Positions 22,191-34,089 of a stretch of DNA of 64,000 bases are shown one piece after another. The DNA is from Eucommia ulmoides (lineage: Eukaryota; Streptophyta; Magnoliopsida; Garryales; Eucommiaceae): contig CM028327.1 of the NCBI GenBank assembly GCA_016647705.1, forward strand, positions 4,473,726-4,537,725. Direction: 5' to 3'. Below the pieces are notes generated by a model. It saw only the letters and a program-made list of their open reading frames with translations. It did no database searches and was not told the DNA's origin. The translations under genes and the position numbers were made by a program. How positions within the stretch are numbered: position 1 is the stretch's first letter; each line of letters begins with the position of its first letter.

Positions 22191-22609
22191 GTTAATTTTT
22201 CATCCTTCTTGGAACAAATATTTGTATCAAGTTCACAGATTAAAAAAAAAAAAAAAAAAAAAGAATTTTCCCTTTATATTTGTTTATACATATGCTAGTA
22301 AAGTCCTGAACGTCGTAGCAAATATATAAGAAGGGTGTGGATAAAACCGAGCGACATGTTACAAAGATCATAATGTAATAACTTGTTTTTCTCAACACCG
22401 AATTATAGAAACATAGTTATGCAAGATCCACGAATTGTTTTAAAAAAGAACATTAAGAAGAAGTATGTATTCAGTCATACAAAAGAAACTCACAACCTAC
22501 CTAGTATTAAATTGTTCAATATCACCTAAATTCCTCCGGTAACACTACTTCATATTAAAGATAAACTAAAAATCCCAGACAAACACAAGCATAAGTTAAA
22601 TTTCCTGGA

Positions 22610-22775
22610 ATGAAATGGAATAGTACCTTAAGAAGCGGAGTGCTTGCCCTAGCACTTCGAACTCTCCTCGAAGTTCTTAGAGGGGTACTTTGCGGTAACA
22701 ATTCTCACCTCGAAGAGCAAGTGATTACTGTTGGACCCGATTCCGGTGATTCCCCACCACTTGAACAAATATTTA
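22610..22775. other. Short unexplained non-AT-rich block
   Basis: An even-composition stretch sits directly left of the next MITE. The minus strand reads an open phrase containing WWGITGIGS and ending EVRIVTAKYPSKNFEES. It looks coding-like, but I cannot assign it. It may be a gene relic truncated by the MITE. Confidence 0.2.
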
Positions 22776-23486
22776 CAGCATGTTTGGTCGGACGGAATCG
22801 AGGGCGAAATGGAATCGCATTCCACCCTCGATTCTTATTCCGTTGTTTGGTTCTCCAATGAAATCACGGGATTCCATTTGAAATGATGGAATCAAATCCA
22901 ACCTAATGAAATCAAAACAAAAATTACAAAAAAGCCCATCCTGATCCAACCCAATTCAAAAATTAGAAAACAGAAACAGAAATTAGAGAACAGAAACAAA
23001 AATTAAAGAATAGAAAATTGAGAACAAAAATTGAAAATTGAGAATAAAAAATTGTGAACAAAAAATTAGATAACAGAAGCAGAAAATTGAGAATAGAAAC
23101 TGAAAATCAAGAATAGAAACAGAAAATTAGAGAACTGAAAATTGAGAATAAAAACAAAAAATTAGAGAGAAAAAAATGAGAATAGAAATAGAAAATTGAG
23201 AACAGAAACAGAAATTAGAGAACAGAAACTGAAAATTGAATGGAATAGTGAAATATAATAAAATGAGGGAATGAATGGAATAGTGAAATATAATAAAATT
23301 TTATTATAAAAGTATAATGAAAATTTTATTATATTTTACTATTTCATTACTTCCCTCGTTTCATACCAACCAAACAAATTAATAAAATATTGATTCCATT
23401 GACAATTTCATTTCATTCCTTCACTCATTTCATTACTATTCAATTATATTCTACCCTAATTCCATTCTGTCCAACCAAACGAATCG
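22776..23486. mobile_element. MITE of the GTTTGGTTGGACGGAAT family, longer copy
   Basis: Left end CAGCATGTTTGGTCGGACGG, right end GTCCAACCAAACGAATCG, flanked by TTA on both sides (22773-22775 and 23487-23489), as in PIF/Harbinger MITEs. The interior is a run of about a dozen degenerate units such as AGAACAGAAACAGAAAATTG, longer than in the sister element at 21783. Confidence 0.7.
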
Positions 23487-23702
23487 TTATTGTAATAGTG
23501 GCAAGGCAAAAATAAATATTTACTGTAATGGTGTTGGTAATAGGAATATTTCGCATCTGATGGAATATTAAATATTTTATGTGATAATTAATATTTATTA
23601 TTAAAAAAATTAATTGAAAACTTCTGGGCTTTAAAAATCTCACATGCTATTGGCCTTCTCAGAGGCCCTTTCTAATAAGGAAAAGTGAAGAAGTTTCCCG
23701 GA

Positions 23703-23762
23703 ATGGTAACGAGAACTCTATTCCCTTCCCTCCGAAGTCTTACCGAAAATCGACTCTACTGA
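23703..23762 (+). promoter_or_regulatory. Upstream ORF before BI-1-like gene A1
   Basis: A 19-codon ORF (MVTRTLFPSLRSLTENRLY, stop at 23760-23762) ends 103 bp before the A1 start. The same-length ORF precedes B1 (30749-30808) and B2 (43532-43591), where the peptide reads MVTRTLFPSLPNLDENGLY. If it lies in the leader it could restrain translation of the main ORF. Upstream, a CTTCTCAGAGGCCC element (in B copies TGGGCCTTCTCAAAGGCCC, a site-II-like inverted pair) marks the presumed promoter. Confidence 0.4.
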
Positions 23763-23865
23763 ATCTTCCCGGAAATTTCGATCAAGAACCCTACAAATCT
23801 CCAATCTGAATCTTCACCCTTTCCCCTCACACTTCACACTCTCCATTCTCTGTTTGATCGATCCA

Positions 23866-26800
23866 ATGGCGCAGAACGATGGAAAGATCAATGGCGACAT
23901 TGAAGCCGGCGGTGGTGATCGCCGACTCTACCCATCGATGACGGAGAACCCAAGTCTTCGTTGGGCTTTCATCAGAAAAGTCTACTCAATACTCGCTTTA
24001 CAACTGCTTGTCACCGTCGCCGTCGCCGCCGTCGTCGTCGTCATCCGGCCGATTCCTCATTTCTTGAATGATAACCCCAAAGGAGTGATTGTCAGCGTCT
24101 TCATTGTGTTGCTTCCGTTTCTGCGTATGCTAATTTTTTACCCCCCGCTTTTGTTTTTCCTCCCTTTTTCTTGAATTATATTATGAATTTTTGGGTAATT
24201 CTGTGCCAAATTTCTTATTTTACCTTTAATTTTAAAAAAAGTAGTTCAATTGCTATTTGTATTTTAATCTTGCACATTTAAAGGAAAAAAAAAAAAAAGT
24301 CAAATACACACATTGCACTCACAGAATTACGTATATCTAATTTATATAAAATATTTGTTAAATGTAACAAATATTACACAAGTTGTAATTTGTACTTGTA
24401 ATTAATATTATACAGGTATATTTAACAAATTTTACACAAACGTGAGCACATAGATGACTAATATATAAACAAAAATTAATTTAAGTATGCTTTAAATAAG
24501 ATTAATAACAAATTATATCCACTATTTTAAGACTATTTGGCACTAATCACGAATCATAATTATTATTATTTTTTTATTTGTAGTTTTGATTCCATTGCAT
24601 TACTATATGAAGTGGCATCCAGTGAATTTGATTCTCCTGCTTCTGTTCACAATAGCAATGGCTTTTGATGTGGGCTTGTCATGCGCATTTACAAAGGGTG
24701 AGAATGAATTTTCAATCAATTTTTAATTTCCTTTATTCTATTAGTTCTAATTTAGCGGTTATTTAGTATCCCTATTTAGTGGGAGGTCTAATGTTCAAAA
24801 TTATTCTCTTTTTTAATATTTTGTACAAAAAAACCTAGTCTTCCAAACACGCCCTTATTATTTATTCATAATTAGTATATAAATTGTGCCTAAACACACT
24901 AATTTTAATTCGATTTATTAATTTTAAATATTTTAAAGTTAGTTCAAACATATTAATAATGTACCGACATAATGGTAAGACCCACTTGAGTTAAAGTAAT
25001 TGAGAGATCTCTATAAGGTTAGGGGTTTGAGTTTACGGAAAAATACTTATTGTAAAGAGCAACCACATATCTCAAATGAGTTTATTCTCACACCGTATGT
25101 GGGTGTGAGGACACTCGTGAGATCAAAAACTTAATCCAACAGTTCGGATTCAGAATACCTAAAATATAAAATATATTTTAATTTATAGAATAAACTAGTG
25201 ATTCTCCTTGTGTGAAGATACTATATTAATTTTCTAATTTATGTGTAAAAAAATAGACCAATTAAATATAAATATAAAATTTAAAGATAAAAAAAATAAA
25301 AAAATTAACCGTCTTAGAAGTGGAAGAGTGGAATTTTTTGGCAAAAAAATTTTTCCAAAAATTTTAATAATCCAATCTCATCCTTCAATTTCTCTCAAAT
25401 CAATCCAAACCGTTGATAATTTGGGATTAAAATTCAATTTATGATTTATTGTGTTTTCAGGGATGGTGATTTTGGAGGCCGCAATTCTAACATGCGTTGT
25501 GGTGGTGAGCTTAACTCTCTACACTTTCTGGGCAGCAAAGCGTGGCCATGACTATGCCTTCCTCGTCCCCTTCATCGTCACTTCCCTGTTGATCCTTCTC
25601 TTGTTCACTCTCATTCAGGTACTATACTTTATTCAACGGACTGGATTTCATGGATATCTGGAGATTAAATCTAGTCCATTAAATTAATAAAAATTCACAA
25701 ATTAAATAAATACTTTAGTTTTGGATTTTTAGTCTCATTTACCAGAGTCCGTTTGTTTGGGTGGAAAAGATGATGGATACAAAATGAAAAAAAAAAAATA
25801 TGATGAAAAAAAAAATGGTACGGAGAAAAAATGGGAAGAAAAAGGAAAGAAGGAAAATATAATCTAAATTTCATATTTACGGATGTGAAAAAAACTATAA
25901 ATATCCTCATATACCAAGCGCTCGGCAGCAAAGGGTGTCGCCTTCTAAAGATTTTCTTTGAAAAGTAATCTTGTACCATTTGCTAGAGCTTGAAGAATTC
26001 TCAAAAGACTGGCATATTCAAGTCCAATACGTTGTTGTAGCCCGACAGTAATTTTTTTTTCACACCAATTAGGGAGGAAAATGAAAAAACATGTGGGAGA
26101 ATTTTTCAAGAAGAGAGTAAAATTATAATTCTACCCTTAATGATAGAATCTTTAATTTATTTTTATAATATATGAAAGTGAAATAGTAAATTACGTTAAA
26201 GTGAATTATTTTCTTTCCTTTCATTTTTATTTTTAACCAAACAACACGAAGAAAAATAATTATTCTTTCACAAAGAATAAATATATTATCTTCTCATTTT
26301 TCTTTTCTTTTCTCTTTTCCATCCGTCCAACCAAACATACCATTAGAGTTAATGGAAACAAAAATGTTCCAATTTAGGTTGTGCCGCCAACTGCCACCGC
26401 ATCTCTATCGGCCACCAAACTCCGACCGTTAGATTTTGTCCACCGCAAGTCGCCAGATTTTTTTTGAGTTACATTAACTAAAAAATATACTAAACATATA
26501 ACTAGAATATAAATTAAAAATAGTTACATATAACTAAAAAAAACTTCTGGTGACTGGTGGCTGAACTTCGGCGACCGGAGGTCTGAGGTTCAACAATAGG
26601 CGGCGACAAGCGGAGGCGGGTGGGAGAAGAAAGTTGGTGTTGGAGACTAACGATGCAAAGCTTAATTAGAAGCATTGAATTGAAGATATAAGAAAGCATC
26701 GATTATGGGACTAAAACGCAAGGCAAAACATAATTAAGGAATTTATACTTACTTAAAATTGAAATAGGATAAATTATGAATAGACTCTTTAATTGGGATT

Positions 26801-27217
26801 ATTGACCAATTATCCTTATTTTTAATGGATTGGAATATACCCTGTGGGTTAATTTATTTTTTAGTATATTGTATCTATCTAATGGACGGATTAAATCTCC
26901 ATTCTTAAGATCGGTGTAGAGTAAATTCCATTTAAGTTATGATTTTCATTTTTGTATTTTGAAATTTTTGTTAGGTTTTTATGCCCATGGGAGATTTGAA
27001 ATTGACGATATTCGGATTCTTTTTTACGGTTTTTTTTGCGGGTTTACTCATATACGATACTGATCATCTGATTAAGCGATTCAACTACGACGAGCATGTT
27101 CCTGCTGCTGTTTGTCTCTATTTGGACATCGTTAATCTTTTTCTGCTTATGGTTGGTTGCTTGGGCGGATATGGAAGTAGTGGCAACGGTGATGGCGATG
27201 GTGGTGGTGAGGTATAA
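23866..27217 (+). CDS. BI-1-like/LIFEGUARD (TMBIM) membrane protein, copy A1, four exons
   Basis: Exons 23866-24124, 24584-24697, 25461-25618 and 26975-27217 join with GT-AG borders and consistent phases to 257 residues. Family marks: [65 protein letters not shown] and LYLDIVNLF. Seven hydrophobic segments are seen at about residues 38-60, 73-94, 100-122, 126-147, 157-178, 187-204 and 219-235. Asp205 (YDT) and Asp228 (LYLD) match the paired aspartates of the pH-sensing calcium-leak pore known in bacterial YetJ. The family acts in ER or other endomembranes in calcium balance and cell-death restraint. The tail is unusual: [15 protein letters not shown]. The ATG at 23866 is the first in frame. 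A poly(A)-like AATAAA is at 27259. This is the only complete copy of the array. Confidence 0.93.
25742..26342. mobile_element. MITE in intron 3 of A1
   Basis: Ends CCAGAGTCCGTTTGTTTGGG and CCAACCAAACATACCA form a loose inverted pair flanked by TTA (25739-25741, 26343-26345). The same element is in intron 3 of B1 (32472-33083) and B2 (45162-45761), and half of it is in A2, so insertion preceded all array duplications. Confidence 0.6.
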
Positions 27218-30200
27218 ACTCACTTTAGGTTCACAATGAAGTTGATTAAGAAAATGTAAATAAAACTTGGGACTATATGGTAAGTCATAGGTTGCTTGTC
27301 TATAATGAAGATTAAACTATGGTAGTAGTAAAACAATTTTATGATATCATGCATTGGGAAAAGATTATCTATTTTTATTACTCTTTATGCTTTTCTTCTT
27401 TTGATTGAAATGTGGAATGTTTGGTTATTGTTTTTGTTCTCAAATTCTTCTTGTCTTCCAAAATTCACGAATATAAGAACAAATATTTTTGTGGTGATGG
27501 CCAGCAAAGTGGCAGTGACCAATGAATTGGTGGTTGGAATAATGCCGGAGTGAATGAGAATCCATATTTTTTTGTTTCCAGATTCTTAAGTAATTCAGCA
27601 AATACTCCACAAAATACTCTCAAAATTTTGGAAATAGAAACTAATATAACAAATGTGTTTTTGTTTAACAAATTTATCCTATTTATCTAGTGATTTATTT
27701 TTGAGACACTTATCATCAGCTCCCAAATTGGGTTGAAAACTATCAAATGAACCCAATTGTTTTTCTGTTTTTTTTTTTTTGTTTGCATCAATTACACTTG
27801 CTAACATTTCATGGACTAATTTGCCCCTATTAATGAACCGTTCCCTTCCATACACGTCACCCCTAAAAACGCAGAACAACATATGGTAATAAACTTCCAG
27901 TGAAACTGAAAACAAAACCTACAATTCCTCTCAATTATGTTTGTTATTCAATTATTTTTTTACACCACAATGATATATAAATCATGATCTTAAAAAAAAA
28001 AAAATATTAATCTTTTTTTTCGGAATTCTGGATTATGATACATGTGAATGTTATATCTAACATTACTACAATCTGTGTGCCAATTCTCCCAGTCTCAATT
28101 CAATATCTCCCAATCTCGACAGCGATCCCTAAGATTAAGCAAAGCACTGCTTAGCTGCAGAGTTATAAAATCAGAATCAAAATTGACATTAAACCAAAGT
28201 TTCTTAGATAAGGAATCAATTGAAAAGAAAAGAAAAATCTAAAATATATTACAAATACAATTATAATAAAATCCCAATGCCCTAATTTAATGCCTATTCA
28301 ATCTCTACTATACTAATGACTTTCCAAAAATTCAAGCATATACACACTAAAATATCGCATGTGCTCATCGTTATTGGCATGTCAGCATAACACTTATACG
28401 TGTAGGATGAGTAGAAGAACTCTGCACATACAATAGAAGGAGAGGAATAAAATAGGACTTGGTCTCAAAACAAAAAGAAACTCTTAGATCTCATCATCTT
28501 TTTTCAATAAAACATGCATTAAAAAACAAACAAAAAAGTATATAATTCAAGACCCGTACACAATCTATAGAGCGAGAATAACATTGATAATACGATTCAT
28601 TAATATAATTTAAACGATTCTACAATAATCTTTTCAACGGTGAAGAAAAGTGAATATACCCAAGTTGTGAACTTCAGATGGCTTGGAATACGAATATCTT
28701 CAAGTTTTACTATGCCAAAAGGTAATGAATGATTAGACCTATATTAAATACAACAAAGAATAAGAGGAAAGTGTCTCGGATAATAGAAATAAAATTCACA
28801 CACATAGATTCCCTTATAATCGAATCTAGCATTAGAATAGGTCGCATCTCTCTATATTTCAAAAATTGTTCAAACAAAAAAAATTGTGAGCAAAAATCCA
28901 ATTGTGGTCAGATGTTTAAAAAAAAAAATCACATTGTTAGATCTAGTGAAATCAAACACATATCTAGAGAAATCAAACTTAGATTTAGCCAAATCAAGCT
29001 CCCAACAACCACCACACCCAACCATGCCAAAGGATCACAACAGCACATATGAAAATTATATTACTATAATTCTTATTTGCCAACAAATCAAACAAAGGAA
29101 CACAATAACAGTATAACAAGCATGAAAATTAAGTTTAGCAGAAGTTAATTAAACGATTATGACAACAAAATCTCTACCAAAATAAAATAATATATATATA
29201 TATATATCAAAACTTAGAGAGGAAAAAAGATACCTTAGGTAACTGAATTTTACAAACCTCCATCATTTTCTTTTCGTCACTTAATTAGAATAAAAAATAA
29301 AATAAATATGAGAATTCATCAATAAAATTTTCACTACCAACATCGAAGATAAAAACAACTCAATTATACCATAAGACTAAAAAAAAAATCAGTTCAAAAT
29401 CAAACTCAGTCCCAAGCTTACACAGGTTAAGTAAATTGGTGAGTAGGCATCACCTCTATCGCACACAAATACACACCAATCTACCACCAACTATTCCACT
29501 GGAAAATCAAATGTATCTAAATCTTTGTAAAAGCAGCCAGATTGGGCCAAGGGGAAAATGGATTGGAGGATATAAGAACATTTAGATAAAAAGTGGAATT
29601 AAACCTGGAGGTAATTTTTAGCAAAAACATGAAAAATTCCATTTCAAAAGACCCAAGACCTTATTCTCTATCAGAACGATACCTGGCAGAGATAAAACAT
29701 TAACATGCATGAGCATCGAACACAATTTTGATAAATAAAGCAGTAAACATCAAACGGCACAAACCCAACATTTAAAATTCCACAAAAATATCAAAAGATA
29801 GATAATTTAAGGTACCCAAATCATTTTTTAATCTCCAGATGAATAAACTTAGGAATGAGAGAGATGTTGGTCGCGGCATTGTTGCGATCATGTGGTGACT
29901 AACTTTTGTTTTCTCTCAAATCGAAAAATTATAGATATAGAAAAAGAAATTAGATCTTGATGGTCTGCTCCCAAATCGCAAATCAAAAATGAAAACCAAA
30001 ATCAATCTGAGACAAAAGCAAGAGAGAGGAATAGAAAATGATGACGTACCGAATGTGTTTTGTGTTGTTGGGTGTTAGGGTTAGTGAGATTGAGGGTATG
30101 CAACGGTGACGGAGGAGGATGGCGATGGCTCAGAGGAAGGTGAATGGTGGCGACGGCAAGACGACGCAATGGCAACGGCGATGGATGAGGTAGATGGAAT

Positions 30201-30660
30201 GGGCTAGATCTGCGACGATTTGTGAATTTGCGATGGAGGAAGTCGCCACCTCGTCGCGAGGGAGAGAAGCCGTCGTTGACGTCGGTGGTCTCGTATGGCC
30301 AGTAGCCGTGAGCGCCAGAGAGAGATGAAAGAAGAGGGCTAAAGAAGAAAGTGAGCATGGGACTATGGGAGAATAGATAGTCGACTGAAATTAAAGAAAA
30401 CTCTAATAATCAATATATGTGAAAGAGAAAATGATCTGATGGCTACCAATATCTAGATATTTATTTGATTCGACAGCTCTTTTTTACAGGTGAGTTGATT
30501 TATTATATAGATTTTATGTGGTAATTAATATTTATTATTAAAAAATTAATTGAGGAATTTCTTTGATTGAAAAATAATATATTTTTAAAGTTGGGATTTT
30601 TTTTAAGATAAATTTGAGAAGTAGTAGGCTTTTGGCCCAAAAAAATCACACTATCATTAA
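27218..30660. other. Spacer a (unit 1) between A1 and B1
   Basis: No recognised gene. It is collinear with 40024-43440 in unit 2, with shared details such as AAGCAAAGCACTGCTTAGC (about 28138 and 40936) and GTCACCACATG-type motifs on the minus strand near 29890/42715. A (TA)n run lies at about 29190. The segment 29900-30360 on the minus strand is described separately. Confidence 0.6.
30002..30358 (-). CDS. Conserved divergent ORF of unknown function next to B1
   Basis: 118-codon minus-strand frame, divergent from B1 with about 550 bp between start codons. It contains HGYWPYETTDVNDGFSPSRR and then a proline/histidine-rich part. The unit 2 counterpart (42964-43191) starts the same way but is cut to 75 codons by a frame change. 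The C-terminal half looks low-complexity, and I recognise no domain. It could be the first exon of a degraded gene or a non-coding transcript driven from a shared promoter. Confidence 0.25.
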   Translation of the reverse strand: MLTFFFSPLLSSLSGAHGYWPYETTDVNDGFSPSRRGGDFLHRKFTNRRRSSPFHLPHPSPLPLRRLAVATIHLPLSHRHPPPSPLHTLNLTNPNTQQHKTHSVRHHFLFLSLAFVSD

Positions 30661-30748
30661 AACTTCTGGGATTACATATTGGGCCTTCTCAAAGGCCCTT
30701 TCTCATGAGGAAAATGGGAGAAGAAAACGAATTTCCTTCTTTCCCAGA

Positions 30749-30808
30749 ATGGTAACGAGAACTTTATTCCCTTCCCTCCCAAATCTTGACGAAAATGGAC
30801 TCTACTGA
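30749..30808 (+). promoter_or_regulatory. Upstream ORF before B1
   Basis: 19-codon ORF homologous to the one before A1, differing at about five residues, ending 99 bp before the B1 start. It is the same in B2. Confidence 0.35.
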
Positions 30809-30907
30809 ACCTTCCCAGAAATTTCGATCAAGAACCCTAAAAATCTCGCCCTTTCCTCTGTAGCTCTCTCACACTTCATACTCCCCATTCTCTCCTTGAT
30901 CGATCCA

Positions 30908-33900
30908 ATGGCGCAGAACGATGGAAAGATCAATGGCGACACTGATGCCGGCGGTGGTGATCGCCGACTCTACCCATCGATGACGGAGAACCCAAGTCTT
31001 CGTTGGGCTTTCATCAGAAAAGTCTACTCAATACTCTCTTTTCAACTGCTTGGCACCGTCGCTGTCTCCGCCATCGTCGTCTTCATCCGACCGATTGCTC
31101 ATTTCTTGAATGATAACCCCAAAGGAGAAATCGACGGCTTCTTCATTATGTTGCCTCCGTGTCTACGTATGCTAATTTTTTATCCCCTATTTTTTTTTCC
31201 CTCCCTTTTTCTTGAATTATAGACGATTATTTATGAATTTTTGGGTAATTCTCTGGCAAATTTCTTATTTTACCTTTAATTTTAAAAAAAAAATCATACA
31301 CGATTGTAACTTGTGTATTAGTTTCGCATAAAAAAAAATAAAAAAATCCCCCGAATATACAGATTGCACTCTCGCAGATGATATTTGTCAGACGTAACAA
31401 ATATTAAATAAGTTCCATGTAATTTGTAATTTGTAATTAATATTATATAAATACATATAACTAATATAACACAAGCGTGAGCACATACGGGATTAATACG
31501 CAAGTAAAAATTAATTTGAAGGACTAAATCAAAATTTATGATTTAAATAAGATTAATAACAAATTATACTAAGGAGGGAGGTCTAATGTTCAAAACTATC
31601 CTCTTTTTCAACATTTTTGTAGGAAAAAAACTAGTCTTCCAAACACGCTCTTATTATTTATTCATAACTAGTATATAAATTGTGCCTAAACGCACTAATT
31701 TTAATTCAATTTATTAATTTTAAATATTTTAAAGTTAGTTCAAATATATTAGTAATATACTAACATAGTGTAACTCAAGTGGTAAGGCCTAGTTGAGTTA
31801 AAGCTATTAAGAGATATCTGCAAGGTCAGGAATTCGAGTCTGCAGAAAAACAGTTGTTGGGAGAAGCAACCACATATCCCGAATGAGTTTAGTCTCACAC
31901 CCTGTATGTGTGTGAAAACACTATATTAATTTTCTAATTTGTATGTAGGAAAATAGACCAATTAAATACAAATATAAAATTTAAAAGGTAAAAATAAAAA
32001 ATTTATTTAACCGTCGTAGAAGTGGAAGAGTGGAATTTTTTTGCCGAAATTTTCTCCCGAAAATTTTAATAATCCAATCTCATCCTTCAATTCCTCTAAA
32101 TCAATCCGAACCGTTGATTATTTTGGATTGAAACCAATTTACGATTTATTGTTTTTTTAGGGATGGTGATTTTGGAGGCCGCAATTGTAACATGCGCTGT
32201 GGTGGTGAGCTTAACTCTCTACACTTTCTGGGCAGCAAAGCATGGCCATGACTATGCCTTCCTCTTTCGCTTTATCTACACTTACCTGTCGATCCTTCTC
32301 TTTTTCACTTTCATTCAGGTACTATACATAAATGTTCTTTATTCAACGGATTGGATTTCATGGATATCTGGAGATTAAATTTAGTCCATGAAATTAATAA
32401 AATTGACTTCAAATTAATAAAAATTCACAAATTAAATAACTACTTTAGTTTTGGATTTTTAGTCTCATTTACTAGAGTCCGCTTGTTTGGGTGGAAAAGA
32501 TGATGGATAAAAAATGAAAAAGAAAATATGATGAAAAATGAAAAAAAAAAAAATTGGTATGGAAGAAAAAGAAAAGAAGGAAAATATAATCTAAATTTCA
32601 TATTTCCGGATATGAAAAGAAGTATAAATATCCTCATATTCCAAGCATTCGGCAGCAAAGGGTGTCACCTTCGAAAGATTTTCTTTGAAAAGTAATTTTG
32701 TACCATCTACTAGAGCTTGAAGAATTCCCAAAGGACTGGCGTATTCGAGTCTAATACGTTCTTATAGCCCAGTAGTAATTTTCCAAGTAAATTTTTTTTC
32801 ACACTAATTAGGGAGGAAAATGATGGAACATGAATGAGAATTTTTCAAGTAGAGAGTAAAATTATAATTATACCCTCAATGATAAAATCTTTAATTTATT
32901 TTTGTAATATATGAGGGTGAAATAGTAAATTACGTTAAAGTGAATTATTTTATTTCCTTTCATTTTTATTTCTTAGCCAAACAACATGAAGAAAAATAAT
33001 TTTTCTTTCACAATGAATAAATATATTATCTTCTCATATTTCTTTTTTTTACTCTTTTCCATCTTGCCCAACCAAGCATACCATTAGAGTTAATGGAAAC
33101 ACAAATGTTCCAATTTAGGTTGTGCCGCCAACTGCCACCCTATCGCCGTTGGCCAACAAACTCCGACCGTTAGATTCCGTCCACCGCATATCGCCAGAAT
33201 GTTTTTGAGTTACATTCACCTAATTTTTAGTAACATCTTTTTAATATTCTTTTTAGTTTCCTTTTTTAGTTACATTCAATTATTTTTTTGGTTGTAGGTC
33301 GTCGGAATATTACATTAATGTAACTAAAAAATATACTAAACATGTAACTAGAAAATAAATTAAAAATAGTTACATATAACTAAAAAAACTTATGGTAACT
33401 GGTGGCTGAACTTTGGCGACCGGAGGTATGAGGTTCAACAATAGGCGGTGGCAACCGGAGGCGGGTGGGAGAAGAAAGTTGGTGCTAGAGTCTGACGATG
33501 CAAAGCTTAATTAGAAGCATTCAATTGGAGATATAAGAGAGCATCAATTATGGGACTAAAACACACGGCAAAACATAATTAAAGGATTTATATATACTTA
33601 AAATTGAAATAGGATAAATTATCAACAGACTCTCTAATTGGGATTATTGATCAATTATCCTTATTTTTAATGGATTGGAATATACCCAGTGGATTAATTT
33701 ATTTTTTAACACATTGTATCTATCTGATAGACATATTAAATCTCCAATTTTAAGATCGGTGTAGAGTAAATTTCATATAAGTTATGATTATCTTTTTTGT
33801 ACTTTGAAATTTTTGTTAGGTTTTTATGCCTATGGGAGATTTGGAATCGACGATATTCAGATCCTTTTTAGTGGGTTTTTTCTCGAGTTTACTCATATAC

Positions 33901-34089
33901 GATACTGAGAGTCTGATTAAGCGATTCAACTACGACAAGCATGTTCCTGTTGCTGTTTGTCTTTATTTAGACATCGTTAATCTTTTTGTGGTTATGGTTG
34001 GTTACTTGGTTGCTTGGTTGGCTATGGAAGTAGTGGCAATGATGGGGGCAATGGTGGTGGTGAGGAAACTCACTTTACGTTCACCTTGA
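30908..34089 (+). CDS. BI-1-like copy B1, lacks exon 2 but stays in frame
   Basis: Exons 30908-31166, 32161-32318 and 33820-34089 would give 228 residues. Exon 2 of A1 and its flanks (A1 about 24518-24779) are missing: after AACAAATTATA the sequence resumes at GGGAGGTCTAATGTT. Exon 1 ends with one base of a codon and exon 3 begins with two, and exon 2 is 114 nt, so joining 1 to 3 keeps the frame (Arg87 at the junction). The product loses a 38-residue block holding [12 protein letters not shown] and the third membrane segment. The last exon keeps [11 protein letters not shown] and LYLDIVNLF, but the tail has shifted frame against A1 and becomes hydrophobic ([18 protein letters not shown]). Expression is unknown; it may be a pseudogene or altered-topology protein. 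Confidence 0.7.
31757..31880 (+). repeat. tRNA-like (SINE-type) repeat in B1 intron
   Basis: GTAACTCAAGTGGTAAGGCC resembles a pol III A box and GTCAGGAATTCGAGTCTGC a B box, about 50 bp apart. Related copies: 44521-44640 (B2), part at 24961-25050 (A1), and inverted ones near 56105-56205 and 57765-57865. Confidence 0.4.
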
